Made by a program: the position numbers and the translations under genes
Shown: positions 33,883 to 45,101 of the stretch, in pieces
How the letters are laid out: every line of letters starts with the position of its first letter
Numbering within the stretch: position 1 is the first letter of the stretch
Source: Erpobdella octoculata
Taxonomy: Eukaryota > Annelida > Clitellata > Hirudinida > Erpobdellidae
NCBI GenBank assembly: GCA_963978895.1
Contig: OZ022238.1
Location: 5,620,742 to 5,684,741 of the forward strand
Direction of reading: 5' to 3'
Length of the DNA: 64,000 bases
The notes under the pieces: model-generated
Told to the model about the DNA's origin: nothing
What the model saw: the letters and a program-made list of their open reading frames with translations, nothing else
Databases searched by the model: none

Positions 33883-34707
33883 ATGGATGCACTGAACGCA
33901 ATGGACGGCGTTAAAACAGTTGATAACATCAAAACAGTTGATAACATCAAAACAGTTGATGACATTGAAGCAGTTGTTGACATTAAAGCAGTTGATGACA
34001 TTAAAGCAGTTGATGACATTGAAAAAGTTAATGACACTGAAAAAGTTGATGACATTGAAACAGTGGATGACATTACAGCAGTTCATGCAGTGAATTCTTT
34101 AGAAGTTATGGAAGTTAATTTGACACGTTGCGCATATCTTCGTTGCCCTTTCGTGATAACATATAGTTTCTCTAGAAGCTCCACTGAAGAAAAAGACGAA
34201 TGTCCAATCTGTATGGAAGAAATCAAAAGATTTGCACTGCTGGATTCTTGTAGGCATTTTTTCTGTGATAATTGCTTCCACAGATGGAGAAAAGTGTCAG
34301 ACGTAGATTTTTGCGGAGTTTGTGGCATACATTTCGATAACTATCTTTTAACCGATGTCAATCTCACCGAAGCTGAGAAAATGGAAGCATTCAACACACA
34401 CATTTCTTGCCAGCAGCGTAGTAGAAATCCGTTTTTGCTTGTCAGATGGTATAAACTAGCTATATCAAAATTCAAGAAAGCCCAAGCTGACGAGATATTA
34501 CCTGAAGAAGAAATTTTTGATACGATTGTTTGTATGAAGGAGGTTTTGTTTATTTTGAAAAAGTTGATGAAGAAATACAACTTGCGATGGAGACCATTGT
34601 ATCCCAGGAGTTCAATACGTGTCACAAAAAATATCAAAAGAAAATCAAAAAAACTAAACAAAGAATTTCACGAAAAAATATTGGAAGACATTTTTGAATT
34701 TTTTTGA
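33883..34707 (+). CDS. RING-finger protein with hexapeptide-repeat N terminus, paralogue 1
   Basis: Single-exon gene, 274 residues, likely an E3 ubiquitin ligase by virtue of its RING. Residues about 12-66 are tandem hexapeptides (VDDIKA, VDDIEA, VDDIEK variants) encoded by an 18-bp DNA repeat. A canonical C3HC4 RING follows: C107, C110, C123, H125, C128, C131, C144, C147 (DECPICMEE ... SCRHFFCDNC ... CGVC). The C-terminal half is helical and basic, with VRWYKLAISKFKKAQ, EILPEEE and RWRPLYPRSSIRV, and shared with the paralogue at 41271. No transmembrane segment or signal peptide. The start ATG aligns with that of the paralogue. I do not know this family outside these two. Being intronless, it may be a retrocopy or part of a mobile cassette. 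Confidence 0.8.
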   Translation: MDALNAMDGVKTVDNIKTVDNIKTVDDIEAVVDIKAVDDIKAVDDIEKVNDTEKVDDIETVDDITAVHAVNSLEVMEVNLTRCAYLRCPFVITYSFSRSSTEEKDECPICMEEIKRFALLDSCRHFFCDNCFHRWRKVSDVDFCGVCGIHFDNYLLTDVNLTEAEKMEAFNTHISCQQRSRNPFLLVRWYKLAISKFKKAQADEILPEEEIFDTIVCMKEVLFILKKLMKKYNLRWRPLYPRSSIRVTKNIKRKSKKLNKEFHEKILEDIFEFF

Positions 34708-34847
34708 AACTATTATTTCTTTAAAATTTCAACTATAACTTTACCTTATTATAAAATTTTATATCTCTTATAAATTCCAAAAATTTAGCTATGCAATAAT
34801 AAAGTTAAAAGTTTAATTAATGTTAAAGTTTAAGTTTAAGTATTTAA
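34708..34847. other. Short AT-rich spacer
   Basis: RING gene 1 3' flank with AATAAA near 34798, directly followed by the piggyBac element. Confidence 0.4.
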
Positions 34848-35579
34848 CCCATATATGCCGAAGTTTGAATTTGCATGTTATATTGATATGAGGGGTTCCT
34901 CATATTGGTCTTATTGATAACTAATTTTTTATTTTTTTTTATTTTAAAATTCAGTATTTTTTTTTCTTTTATGAAGATTGATCCTTTATAAAGGATTGTC
35001 GGCACACAGCAAAACATTTAATATTTTTTTATTTTATTATTTAAAAAAAAAATAATCTGTATCAATAAAACTACATAAAAAACATTGTGCAGGTTTTGGG
35101 TGCAGGCCAACCGGGGTACCGCCACTGGTACATTTCTGGCAAACAAAATTCGTTTTTTCTGCAAACATCACATTTCTTTTGTTTGTCGATGTAAAGTGGC
35201 AGATGATCCAGACGATCTAAACGTACATCACTTAAGACCCTGCAATTGCCAAATTGAGTAGTCCAGCCCTTCGACTGCTTATCGTTTAGCCTTAGGGCAA
35301 ACCTCTGGCTGTAAACCTCGACGATCTCATGTCTGAATCCAAAAAGGTCCAAACGGTGTTGGCTGTAGGAAGGGCTTCTCTTGTACAAATAAAATGCATT
35401 TTGGATGGACACGTCCAGCATGTAGTTGAAAAGTGGCCACCACCACTTTTTCGATCGAATGCTGGTACGGTAACTGCTGATATTTTGATCCATCCGATCG
35501 GTGCCGCCCATACAGACGTTATATTTTTTGATTGCAGAAGGCTGAGTCACCAAGATTTCTTTATTGGCTGTGCTGGACC

Positions 35580-36622
35580 CAGAGGCGTGGATTGAGGGGG
35601 GCTGAGGGGGGCTACGGCCCCCCTCAAGATTTTTCAACCAAATAGAAAAAAAAAATCTTTTATAATCTGCCTACTGCTAATATTTTTCAATCTTTTAGTG
35701 CTTAGTTTCTCGCACTTCTTACTTTTTCCATAAATATCTCTCCATCTCTTGTTCTTCTTCACTGGCTACCTCTTAAATATAGGGCGATTTTTAAAATTTG
35801 CTTACTAATGTTTAAAATTAAAAATTGCTCTTCTCCATTCTACCTAACTAACTTAATAAAAATCCCTCCTAAGTCTGGTCTTCGATCTTTCTCTCTTAGC
35901 CACTTTCGTATCTTTTCTATTAAGCATTCTTTTCCTAAACGCTCTTTTTCCTACTCTGGTCCCTTTCTCTGGAACTCTCTTCCTACTTCTCTAACTAAAT
36001 CTACTTCTCTAGCTGTTTTCCGTCGGAGGTTTAAAACTTATTTGTTTAGTAAGTTCGCGTCCGAGCGCTATTGAACGCCAAGGAAATAACGCTATAGAAA
36101 TTTAATCGATTGATTGCTTGCTTTCGGTCCATCGTATTCTGTCTTAGCTTGACGAACAATTAGCATATTCTTATCCTACCCGGTTGCTTGAGCTTTCGTA
36201 CCGAGATTTTTTCAATTCATTTTAAATAATTTTTATTAGCTCACACACAATTGAGTATTTAAATTAGTTGATGAAAGCAATATTTATCATATTTGTTGAT
36301 TAATATCCAGTTAGTTAAATCTCTGCTATTATTTTCTAATTTTTTATTAGTATTTTTAGTCTATTTGATCTTGATGATTCAGTGGACAACTTTGTAGAAA
36401 TGAAAGAACGTCGATACCCTTTGTTACATTCATAATTTAAACGCTTTTTGTCTGCATTCAGTATTAAATAAAAATAAACTGTTTTTTTAACTAATTTGAT
36501 GATTTACATGAAAATACAACATACAAATGTATATTGGGATAATCATTTTTGTTTGAAGTTTCTCTGGGTTGAAGTTAAAAAATCTTTGCCCACCTCAACA
36601 TTTTGCTGAATCCACGCCTCTG
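35580..36622. mobile_element. Non-autonomous hAT-type element, copy B (1043 bp)
   Basis: Same termini as copy A (CAGAGGCGTGGATT). Flanked by the 8-bp duplication GCTGGACC (35572-35579 and 36623-36630) inside the piggyBac coding region. Relative to copy A, roughly 35668-36118 is replaced by a LINE 3' fragment. Confidence 0.9.
35668..36118 (+). mobile_element. LINE (L2/CR1-like) 3' fragment inside the hAT-type element
   Basis: Plus-strand translation includes the non-LTR reverse-transcriptase C-terminal signature FSYSGPFLWNSLPTSL ... STSLAVFRRRFKTYLF. The segment ends in GATTGATTGCTT, like the short 3' tandem tails of L2/CR1 elements. It replaces a stretch present in copy A, so its ends are set by comparison and are approximate. 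Confidence 0.65.
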
Positions 36623-39003
36623 GCTGGACCATCGCTTGGCTTTGTCAACTGGCTGCACGCCATATACATTAGATGCAATGGTTACTGGACTGTTGTCATG
36701 CCAACGGATGATGATGACTTTTCCAGCCTGGTCGTAGCGATGATCAATATGCCCCCGATCTTTTTTCTTCATTTCTGCTGGCGTTATCAATGGACACTTG
36801 TCAGTACGGTTCGCTCTCAGAGTTCCAGTAGCTCCAAAACCATGCTCAGTCAAGTGGTCCAGCAGGTGAAGCGACGTAAAGAAGTTGTCGAAAAACAACT
36901 TGTAAATCGGTCCTTTAGGTAGACTGTTGATCAAGTCAACGACGACAGAACCTCCTAATCCTAGTTCCTGGTTTGTCACCGAACCCTTTCCCTGATAGGC
37001 TTTGAACTGTACAAGGTAACCTAGGGTACTATTTAGACACCACATCTTGTAACCAAATCTAATTGGTTTGCCACGGATAAACTGCTTACACCCGTGGTGA
37101 CCGAAGTACGGTACCATCGACTCGTCAATCGATAGGTGAGTCTCATGACGAAACATTTTTAAGAAAGACTGATTGAGAATGTCAAAAAGCGGCCTCAATT
37201 TGGCGAACTTGTCATCTTTGTCCAAATGGTTGTTGTCTGCCAGGTGAAAATATCTCATTATCTCATCAAACCGGTCACGGGTCATCAAGCCTGCTGCCAC
37301 ATGGTTACGACAATCCTCAGCTTGTTCCCAATACATACGGCGCCTAGGAAGCGCAACATACCCAGATAACATCAGCACAGCCAGGAACGCCCGGATGTCA
37401 TTTCCTTCGACTGTGAACTGGTGATTACCTCGGAATTTGGCATACGAAATACTTTCGTTTAACATCAGCTGTATCACATCCTCTGAAAAGAATTGTTCAA
37501 ACCAAATGGTAGGAGTCCATTCTTCATCCACGGACCGCAACCTTTGACTTGCATCACTTGAATCGAACGCTTCTGCTGCAGAATCCGGTAGACCGTTCTT
37601 AGTCCACTTCATTGTCCCTGACTTCGGCTTAGAATTCACTAAAGTTTTTCGCTTCTTCGTCGAAGGCGATCCCGAAAGTCTGTCGTTAGATGACTCTTCG
37701 ACATCTTCTTCATCACTATCGTTGTTCAGTCGCATCCGATAGTAACGGCTGGTTTTGACGACAATTTCCACCTCGGCCTGCAGTTGATGTCCATTCAGGT
37801 TTTCCATCAGTCCACCCTGGTCCTCGTCTGCGCTATCCTCGTCCGTCAGGACGCCATCTGGCGGCGTGATGTAAATGTCTGGGATTTCAAACGAACCAGA
37901 CTCCACCATGGAAATGACTTCATTCAATGTGTACCTAAAATACAAGACCAATAGAAGTGGTTTCCATAGTATGTTTGTTGAGAAATTAGAAATTACACAT
38001 GTTATACATATTTTGCGTATACGCCAGGCAGTCGCACGGCTGAGACGCGCAGGCGAATCTCGCCAACCTATCTCAAGCCAATAAATTGGCGACGTAGAAA
38101 AACGGGCCGTTAAAAATGGGTTTACAAACACATGTATATCTCCAGATTTACTGGTTCAATTTTAAAAATGGTTACATCATTGAACTTGTAAAAAAACCCT
38201 TGCTTTCAATGAAATTTTTAATAGCCTTATTTTCGAACCATATTCTTTGAACATTCATTCAAAGTTAGGAGTTCTTTGAGATCATGTATCTTTAAACGAT
38301 GGCGTTTTGAGTGTATTTTTTTAAGGCTACTATACTTAGAAACTATGTGGCTACAACATTCTAAAATTTCAATTTTCTAGGACCATGCAAAGTATAAAAA
38401 TCAATCAAACCACACACACATACTGCATGAGATTCCGTATAACTGCTATACGTGATCCCATGCAGTAATGTGCTATCGCGCACGAGAAGCGACCTGCGTA
38501 TGAACCACTTTTAGCTCATTCAGGCTTAGAGGTACGATCTCGATGAGTGAACTTCAAATCGATATAACTTCAATAATATAACTCGTAGAACAAAACCTTT
38601 AGTAAATTTCGTTTTCTGATATTATTTTCTTTTAAAAAATATTAATTTTAATAATTTATTTTTTTTAAAGATTTTCCGTGCGACTGCCTGGTGTACGGTG
38701 TGCCTACAATCCCTTATAAAGTATCGACAAAAAATGCATTTTTTTATACAACATACTGGTTTTTAAGAAAAAGAAAAATTTTATGGACCAACCTTTTCTT
38801 GATTCCATAATAAAAAATTGAACTTCAAAACGTATCTAAATTTCAACCAAAATGAAAAATATAAATAAAACAAAAAATACTATGGTTTTCAGTAGATATC
38901 CTTTAATTGATTTTTATTGAAACATTGATATTGAATTGAAAATTTAAAAAATTACAATTAGTTTTCCATAGATCCTTTATAAAGGACTGGCGGCTTATTT
39001 GGG

Positions 39004-39670
39004 TATTAATAACTGTCATCAGGGCTACTGAGAGTGGGGAAGACGGGATAGTCTCCGGTGCCCGTCCTTTCTAGAGCGTCCGGATATAGAGTAGTAATTC
39101 TGAAAAAAATCTAGAACAATTAAGTTGAGATTTCTTCAATGACTAACCCCAGTCATCAAATATTTCAAGAAAAGAAAGTTTAGAATTTAAAGGAAAAATG
39201 TTTTTGGATGGGCCCGGGTTAAATATTTTACCGGAGCCCAGCCTATCTAACGTAAAAAAAACAATATTAGAACAAGTAAGCCGTAGGAAACAAGTTTTTT
39301 TCACAGATTCCTCATATTTCATGATTTGCTGGCTTTTCATTTATTTCCAAAAACGTTTATTTAAACGACATTTTTTTGAATTTATTTATTTAAACATTTA
39401 TATAATTGTATTTAATTTGTTCTTGTATTAAAACATGAATAATTATTTTTTCTAATTACAATTTTTTTTTCAATTTTTTTAATGCTTTTATTTAACTTCA
39501 CTCGTCCCTCTGTTTGTTTGTTTGTTGGTTTGTTTGTGATCAAATCTTAGAAACAAAAAATCACACACTTTTCAATTGTTTTAGATTCAAAAATTTTAGT
39601 TCGTTGACTCAGATAAAGAGGCAAAGAAAAACATTTTTTTGTAAATTTATTTTTTGACTAATATATATAA
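39004..39670. other. AT-rich sequence with family F repeat copy
   Basis: 39483-39655 matches the repeat at 13186-13450 but lacks its central part. No gene is seen. Confidence 0.5.
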
Positions 39671-41106
39671 CTAGCAGTGCCCGTAGCGGTTTCGCTCGCA
39701 TGAAATTAGAGAATTTGAACCGTGCATCCATAGTAGAGATCAATTTTTTAGGTCTCGGCTCGGCCCGTCGACAACTTAGCCCAGCCCGTTTTAAAAACCC
39801 AAACTCCTGGCCCGGCACGGCCCGTTTTTACAGGCCTAGAAATTCTATATACTTGATGAAAAACTTCGGCCCGTCCCACCTTGACTTCAGGTTTGGCCCG
39901 GCCCGTCTGAAGACCCTAAAATCACTAAAATGTCTATATGCTTAGTGAAAAACCTCGGCCCGTACCACCTTGATTTAAGGATTAGCATGGCCCGTAAAAA
40001 ACCCTAAAATAACGGCTTGGCCCGACCGGTGATAAACTGGATTCAGCTACTTTTAACCGGCACAAAACCTCAAAATAACAAGTTTTACATCTGTAATGCT
40101 TGCAGTTGTTGAGTAGCAGTTATTTTAAAATCAAATAACCCTTATTTTGACCCCACATTTGAAGTCATGGAAACCAAAGTTTTAAAAAATGGTGAAACAA
40201 GTATATCTTTTTTTTATGAGTAGATACTAAGTATTAATTTTTACATCTGTAGCAATAACAGTTGTTGAGTAGCAGTTACTTTAAAAACCAAATAACCCTA
40301 TTTTCCACCCCACATTTGAAGTCCTGGAATCCAAATTTTCAAAAAATGGTGAAACACGTATATCATTATTTTTAGAGTAGAAATTAAATGCTAATTTTTA
40401 CTTTTGTAGCATTCACAGTTTTTGAGTAGCAGCTACTTTAAAAACCAAGTAATCCTACTGTCCACCCCACATTTAAGGTCCTGGAAACCAAATTTGTAAA
40501 AAATGGTGAAACACGTATATCTTTATTTTTAGAATAGAAACTAAATACTAATTTTTACATCTGTGGTAGTTACAGTTTTTGAGTAGCAGTTACTTTAAAA
40601 AACAAATAACCTTATTTTCCACCCCACATTTGAAGTCCTGGAAACCAAATTTTCATAAAATGCTAAAACACGTATTTCATTATTTTTGGAGTGTAATACT
40701 AATTTTTACTCTTGTAGCATTTACAGTTTTTGAGTAGCAGCTACTTTAAAAACCAAATAACCCAATTTTCCAACCCACATTTGAGGTCCGGAAAACCGAA
40801 TTTTCAAAAAATGGTGAAACACTTATCTTTTTATTTTTCAAGGAGAATCCATATACCAAATTTCAAAATCTCATTTTTGGTTTTCGAGATATACATTGTT
40901 TTAGAAAAAAGTTTGTTTTCCAGTTTCTTCCCCTCAGGAGCAAAATTTGCAAAAATCCTTCCTTAGTGGATGCTCACGCAATAAAAGTAATATAAGTTCC
41001 AAATTTCACGTTCCTAGAATGAGGCGTTTGAGCTCGGCGTTGATTATCAGTCAGTCAGTCAGTCAGTCAGTCAGTCAGTCAGGACATGTTCTTTTATATA
41101 TATAGA
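39671..41106 (-). mobile_element. Helitron family B, copy 2 (complete)
   Basis: Left end CTAGCAGTGCCCGTAGCGG after host A. The right end is the complement of TCTATATATATAAAAGAACA, next to host T. Same internal ~150-bp tandem units and GGCCCG block as copy 1. The sequence AGGCCTGTAAAAACGGGCC (minus strand) is the empty counterpart of the SINE-like insertion in copy 3. Confidence 0.75.
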
Positions 41107-41108
41107 TA

Positions 41109-41143
<35 letters not shown>

Positions 41144-41270
41144 CTTTATGCATATATTTATCGTCGATTTTAGTGTACGTTATCTTTGGAAAAAATAGTT
41201 CAAAAATTACAACAGTTCAAAAACACAATTGTCATTTTATACTTTAACGCGTACGCTTGCAAAATACACT

Positions 41271-42221
41271 ATGTATGATGACGTTGAAAGATGTAATGAC
41301 GTTGAAAGATGTGATGACGTTGAAAAAAGTGATGACGTTAAAAGATCTGATGACGTTGAAAGAAATGATGACGTTGAAAGATCTGATGACGTTGAAAGAT
41401 GTAATGACGTTGAAAGATGTGATGACGTTGAAAGATGTGATGACGTTGAAAGATGTAATGACGTTGAAAGAAGTGATGACACTGAAGCAGTTAAAAACAT
41501 CAAAACACTTGATGGCTTTGAAAGAGATGATAACATTGAAAGAGTAGATGACAAGGAAACAGTTGAGGACATTGAAACAGTTTGTGAAGTTGGAACAGTT
41601 GGTGCCGATAATTGTCTAGAAGTAATGGAAGCTTGTTTGACACGTTGTTATTATGTTGAGTGCCTTTTCACGATAACATATCGTTTTCCAAAAAGCCCCA
41701 CTGAAGAAAAAGACGAGTGTCCGATCTGTATGGAAGAGATCAACAGATTTATACTGCTGAAGTCTTGCAGACATTTTTTCTGTGATAATTGCTTCTTCAG
41801 ATGGAGTAAAATTTCAAATGACACCCATTGCGGAGTCTGTGGCGAAGTTTTTGGTATTTATCTTGTAAGCAATGTAAATCTCACCGAAGCTGAAAAGTTC
41901 GAAGGATTCAACACACACATTCCTTGCGCAGGGAAGAGAGATCCGTTTTCGCTTGTTAGGTGGTACAAATCAGCTATAGCAAAATTCAAGAGAGCACAAG
42001 CTGACGAAATATTACCTGAAGAAAAAGTTTCTGATGCAATTGTTTGTATGGAAGAAGTCTTGCGCATTTTGAAAAAGTTGATGAAGAAATACAACTTGCG
42101 ATGGAGACCATTGTATCCTAGAAGTTCAATACGCGTCGCAAAAAATATCAAGAGAAAATCAAAAAAACTAGTTAATGAGCTCTATGACAAAATAGATGAA
42201 GAAATTTATGAATTTCTTTAA
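41271..42221 (+). CDS. RING-finger protein with hexapeptide-repeat N terminus, paralogue 2
   Basis: Single-exon gene, 316 residues from ATG 41271. The first ~110 residues are tandem hexapeptides (DDVERC, NDVERC, DDVEKS variants), more copies and a different consensus from paralogue 1. The C3HC4 RING is intact: C150, C153, C166, H168, C171, C174, C187, C190. The C-terminal domain (VRWYKSAIAKFKRAQADEIL, RWRPLYPRSSIRV, NIKRKSKKL) is closely conserved with paralogue 1, whereas the repeat region is not. Both copies are preceded by the TA-rich end of a minus-oriented Helitron and then similar leader sequence. Likely an E3 ligase; substrate unknown. Intactness of both copies suggests selection or recent duplication. 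Confidence 0.8.
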   Translation: MYDDVERCNDVERCDDVEKSDDVKRSDDVERNDDVERSDDVERCNDVERCDDVERCDDVERCNDVERSDDTEAVKNIKTLDGFERDDNIERVDDKETVEDIETVCEVGTVGADNCLEVMEACLTRCYYVECLFTITYRFPKSPTEEKDECPICMEEINRFILLKSCRHFFCDNCFFRWSKISNDTHCGVCGEVFGIYLVSNVNLTEAEKFEGFNTHIPCAGKRDPFSLVRWYKSAIAKFKRAQADEILPEEKVSDAIVCMEEVLRILKKLMKKYNLRWRPLYPRSSIRVAKNIKRKSKKLVNELYDKIDEEIYEFL

Positions 42222-42279
42222 AATCCTAGTTTTTAAATTAAAATTTTTTTGTACATTAATTTACCTTAATTTACATTTG

Positions 42280-43395
42280 TTAGTTTTCGGAGATTTTGGA
42301 GGTTTTTCTATCATTTTTCTCTCTTGCTTCCGTTTCCTTTCCCGCTTGCTCTACCGTTCCCGGTCGTTTTCCCTTTTTCGCTTCATTTTTGGATCTCAGT
42401 CGCTTTTCCGTTCCGCTTGTTTTCCCGTTTACGCTCACTCTTCCGTTCCCACACAGCTCATTTTGTGACCGATTTTAACTTTTTTACAAAAACCTTTCCC
42501 CATTGATTTTCAAGGTTATGTGTAAATTTCATTACGATACGATTAGTGGTGTAGAAATGCATAAAAGACATATATACAGACATACATGCATAATCTCATT
42601 TTTAGATATTGACTAACGAAGTACCTGGCGTTGCCAAGGGTTTTAAGAAGTTTTTCTATCGTTTTTTTCTCGCTCTTGTTTCCTTCCCACTTGCACTCCC
42701 GCTCCCGGTCACTTTCCCACTCCCGCTTGCTTTTCCTTTCCCGCTTGCTCTTTCACTCTCGGTCGATTTTCCGTTCCCGCTTGCTCTCCCGCTCTTGTTC
42801 CCACTCTTTATCAAGTTCCCGCTCTTGCTCGCTTTGTGACCGATCTCAATTTTTTCCACAAAAACCTTCCTCAATTGACTTTCAATGTTATGTAAAAAAT
42901 TTCTTTCGTTTTGATTAATGGCGTAAGTAGGCATAAAGGACACGCAGACACATAAACTAAACACACCGACATTTATTTTTCTATCTATATTAACGTGGTA
43001 CACGGTGTTACCCGGGGTTTTAGAGGTTTTTTTTATCGTTTTTCTTGCTCGCTCGGGTTAATTGTTCTCGCTTGCTCTTTCGCTCCCGGTCGATTTTCCA
43101 TTTTCGCTTGCTTTCCCGTTTTCGGTCGCTTTCCCGCTCCAACCTGTTCTCCCGTTCACGGTCGATTTTCCATTCCTGCTCGCTTTTTTGCGTTTGGTCA
43201 TTTTTCCGTCCGCTTGCTCTCCGGTTCCCGCTGCCTCTTGTTTTTCCGTTTCCGCTCGCTCTCGGGCTCCCGCTCACTTTTTGCCGATTACAATTTTTTT
43301 TGCAAAAATCTTTTTCAATTAAAGTGAAAATTTTATTATGATCGGACAAATGACGTGGCAATGCATAAAAGACAAACACAGAGACCGTCATTTTT
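42280..43395 (-). mobile_element. Three tandem degenerate Helitron A copies
   Basis: Three successive 3'-end-like starts in the same orientation (about 42284, 42612 and 42990, with TACCTGGCGTTGCC and TACACGGTGTTACCCGGGG), each followed by CGCTTTCCCG-type minisatellite, CTCATTTTGTGACC, and CATTACGAT-type 5' sequence. Hairpins and CTAG ends are mutated. Arg/Ser- or Pro/Phe-rich frames across them are artefacts. The third copy is paralogous to 50456-50850. Confidence 0.6.
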
Positions 43396-43545
43396 ACAAA
43401 CTTTTATTTAGGTTACAATCTCTGTTTGTGTGTGTGGTTTTCTCTGTACGCAAATCTTGCAAGTAAAATTTAACCAGCTTTTTGACTAGCTAGGAAGCTG
43501 AAACTTTCAGAATAGCTTTATATTGAATGACAATACATGATGTAT
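43396..43545 (+). repeat. Interspersed repeat family E
   Basis: Contains AGGTTACAATCTCTGTTTG, TTTTTGACTAGCTAGGAAGC and ATGACAATACATGAT. Related copies: 46018-46205 (minus), 49371-49625, 50212-50300 (minus), 50846-51001, 60865-60965 (minus). Several sit beside Helitron A copies. Superfamily unknown. Confidence 0.5.
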
Positions 43546-43890
43546 GCAGTCACTTAGGTTCCAATCCCTAATCAAATTATATACTGCCGTTTCTAGAGGC
43601 TAAACAAAAAAATCAAACAAAACACTTGACAACTCGTATTATGCAAGATTTTATATTATAAAAAAATATTTCAAAAATCAAAAAATTAGTAAAATTTTGC
43701 TTGAAGCTTAAAAAAAAAGAATGAGGAAAAAAACAAACAAAAAATTAATAAAAAAAAGTCTGTGAGAAGAATAAAAAGTAATAAAGAGAGAAACGAGAGA
43801 AAATCTTCTAAAACAACTAGAAAACGCCGGTTAATTTATGTAGCTAGTTAATAAATCTTTTTGCAATAAACCCCCAATTTTTATTGCACA

Positions 43891-45032
43891 CTAGCGGGGT
43901 TACCCGGCGTTTTTAGAGGTTTTTCTAATGTTTGTCCCTCTCGCTCCCGTTTCCTTCTCCACTTTCCCGTTTTCGTCGCGTTCCCGGTCGCTTTTCCGCT
44001 CTCGGTCGTTTTCCAGCTCCCGGTCGCTTTCCCGCTCAGAAGTTTTGTTATCGATTTTCTCTCTTGCTCGCGTTTCCTTCCAAGCTTGCTCTCCCGATTC
44101 CAGTCGCTTTCCGCGTTCCCGGTCGCTTTCCGCGTTCCCGGTCGCTTTCCCGTTCCCGGTCGCTTTCCCGTTCCCGGTCGCTTTCCCGTTCCCGGTGGCT
44201 TTTCCGTTCCCGGTCGCTTTCCCGTTCCCGGTCGCTTTCCCGTTCCCGGTCGCTTTCCCGTTCCCGGTCGCTTTCCCGTTCCCGCTCACGCTTGCTCTCC
44301 CGTTCCCGGTCATGCTTGCTCTCCCATTCCCGGTCACGGTTGCTCTCCCGTTCACGCTCATTTTTTCTTTTCCATTCTTTCATAACTTCTGTTAGCCTAT
44401 AAAACGTAAAATAGATTTGCTAAGACTATATATATATATATATATGAATATTTGTGGGTTAGTTTGTCTATTATAGAAACGGGAAAGCGACCCGGAACGG
44501 ACAGCGAGCGGGAACGGAAAAGCAAGCGTGAGCGGGAATGGGAGAGCAAACGTGAGCGGGAAAGCGACCGGGAGTGGTAAAGCGACCGGGAGCGGGAAAG
44601 CGACCGGGAGCGGGAAAGCGACCGGGAGCGGGAAAACGACCGAAAACGGGAAAGCGAACGGGAGTGGGAAAGCAGGTGGGAAAGGAAACGGGAGAGAAAG
44701 AGACAAACATTAGAAAAACCTCTAAAAAACCCGGGCAACGCCGGGTATCTCCGCTAGTACATACATAAACACACACACAGACACACATACATGCACATAC
44801 ACATACATACATACACACATACATACGCACATACATATATATATAGTTCCCGCTCGCTCACCCGCTCCGCTCCGCTCATTTTGTGACGGATTTCAAATTT
44901 TTTTTTTTATTTGACTTTCCCCTTGACTCTCAAGGTTGTGTGAAAATTTCATTACGATCGGATGAATGGTGTAGCAATGCATAAATGACATTAACATACA
45001 TAATTACAAACATTCATTTTTATATATATAGA
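43891..45032 (-). mobile_element. Helitron family A, composite copy with known empty site
   Basis: Compared with the paralogous locus at 52541-52560 (TATTGCACA then TAAAATTATTGCAATT), this copy has an extra 1142 bp lying exactly between A and T, with no target duplication. On the minus strand the insert starts TCTATATATATAAAAATG and ends CCCCGCTAG. 43891-44757 is the same double-ended unit as 14390-15282 but inverted relative to the rest of the element. Its left hairpin has lost about 10 bases (GTTGCCCGGG). No transposase. Confidence 0.85.
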
Positions 45033-45101
45033 TAAAATAATTGCAATTATTGTTAAAATGTTTCAAGTAAACATCTGAAAAAATTTTTGATTTTAAATCA
45101 C

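Larger units (their letters stand above)
35071..37934 (-). pseudogene. piggyBac transposase interrupted by a hAT-type element
   Basis: Minus-strand coding runs from about 37934 (after an acceptor TATTTTAG, typical start region RYTLNEV) to 36631, is broken by the element at 35580-36622, and resumes in the same frame to TAG at 35071-35073. The acidic N-terminal region, a catalytic Asp in LSIDESM (about 37120), another in LFFDNFFTS (about 36890) and paired Asp in MGGTDRMDQN (about 35490) match the piggyBac DDD signature. The C terminus has a Cys-rich zinc motif (CDVCRKNEFC). Apart from the insertion, no stop or frameshift is seen, so the disruption looks recent. The first exon with the start codon is not identified. 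Confidence 0.85.
34848..39003 (-). mobile_element. piggyBac transposon containing a nested element
   Basis: The left end is TTAA then CCCATATATGCCGAAGT. The right end, on the minus strand, is CCCAAATAAGCCGCCAGT, a similar inverted terminus. TTAA flanks the left side exactly, but on the right TATTAA follows GGG, so the target duplication is imperfect or eroded. Palindromic ATCCTTTATAAAGGAT motifs lie near both ends (34981 and 38971). About 3.1 kb without the insertion at 35580-36622. It encodes a piggyBac transposase on the minus strand. Confidence 0.75.
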
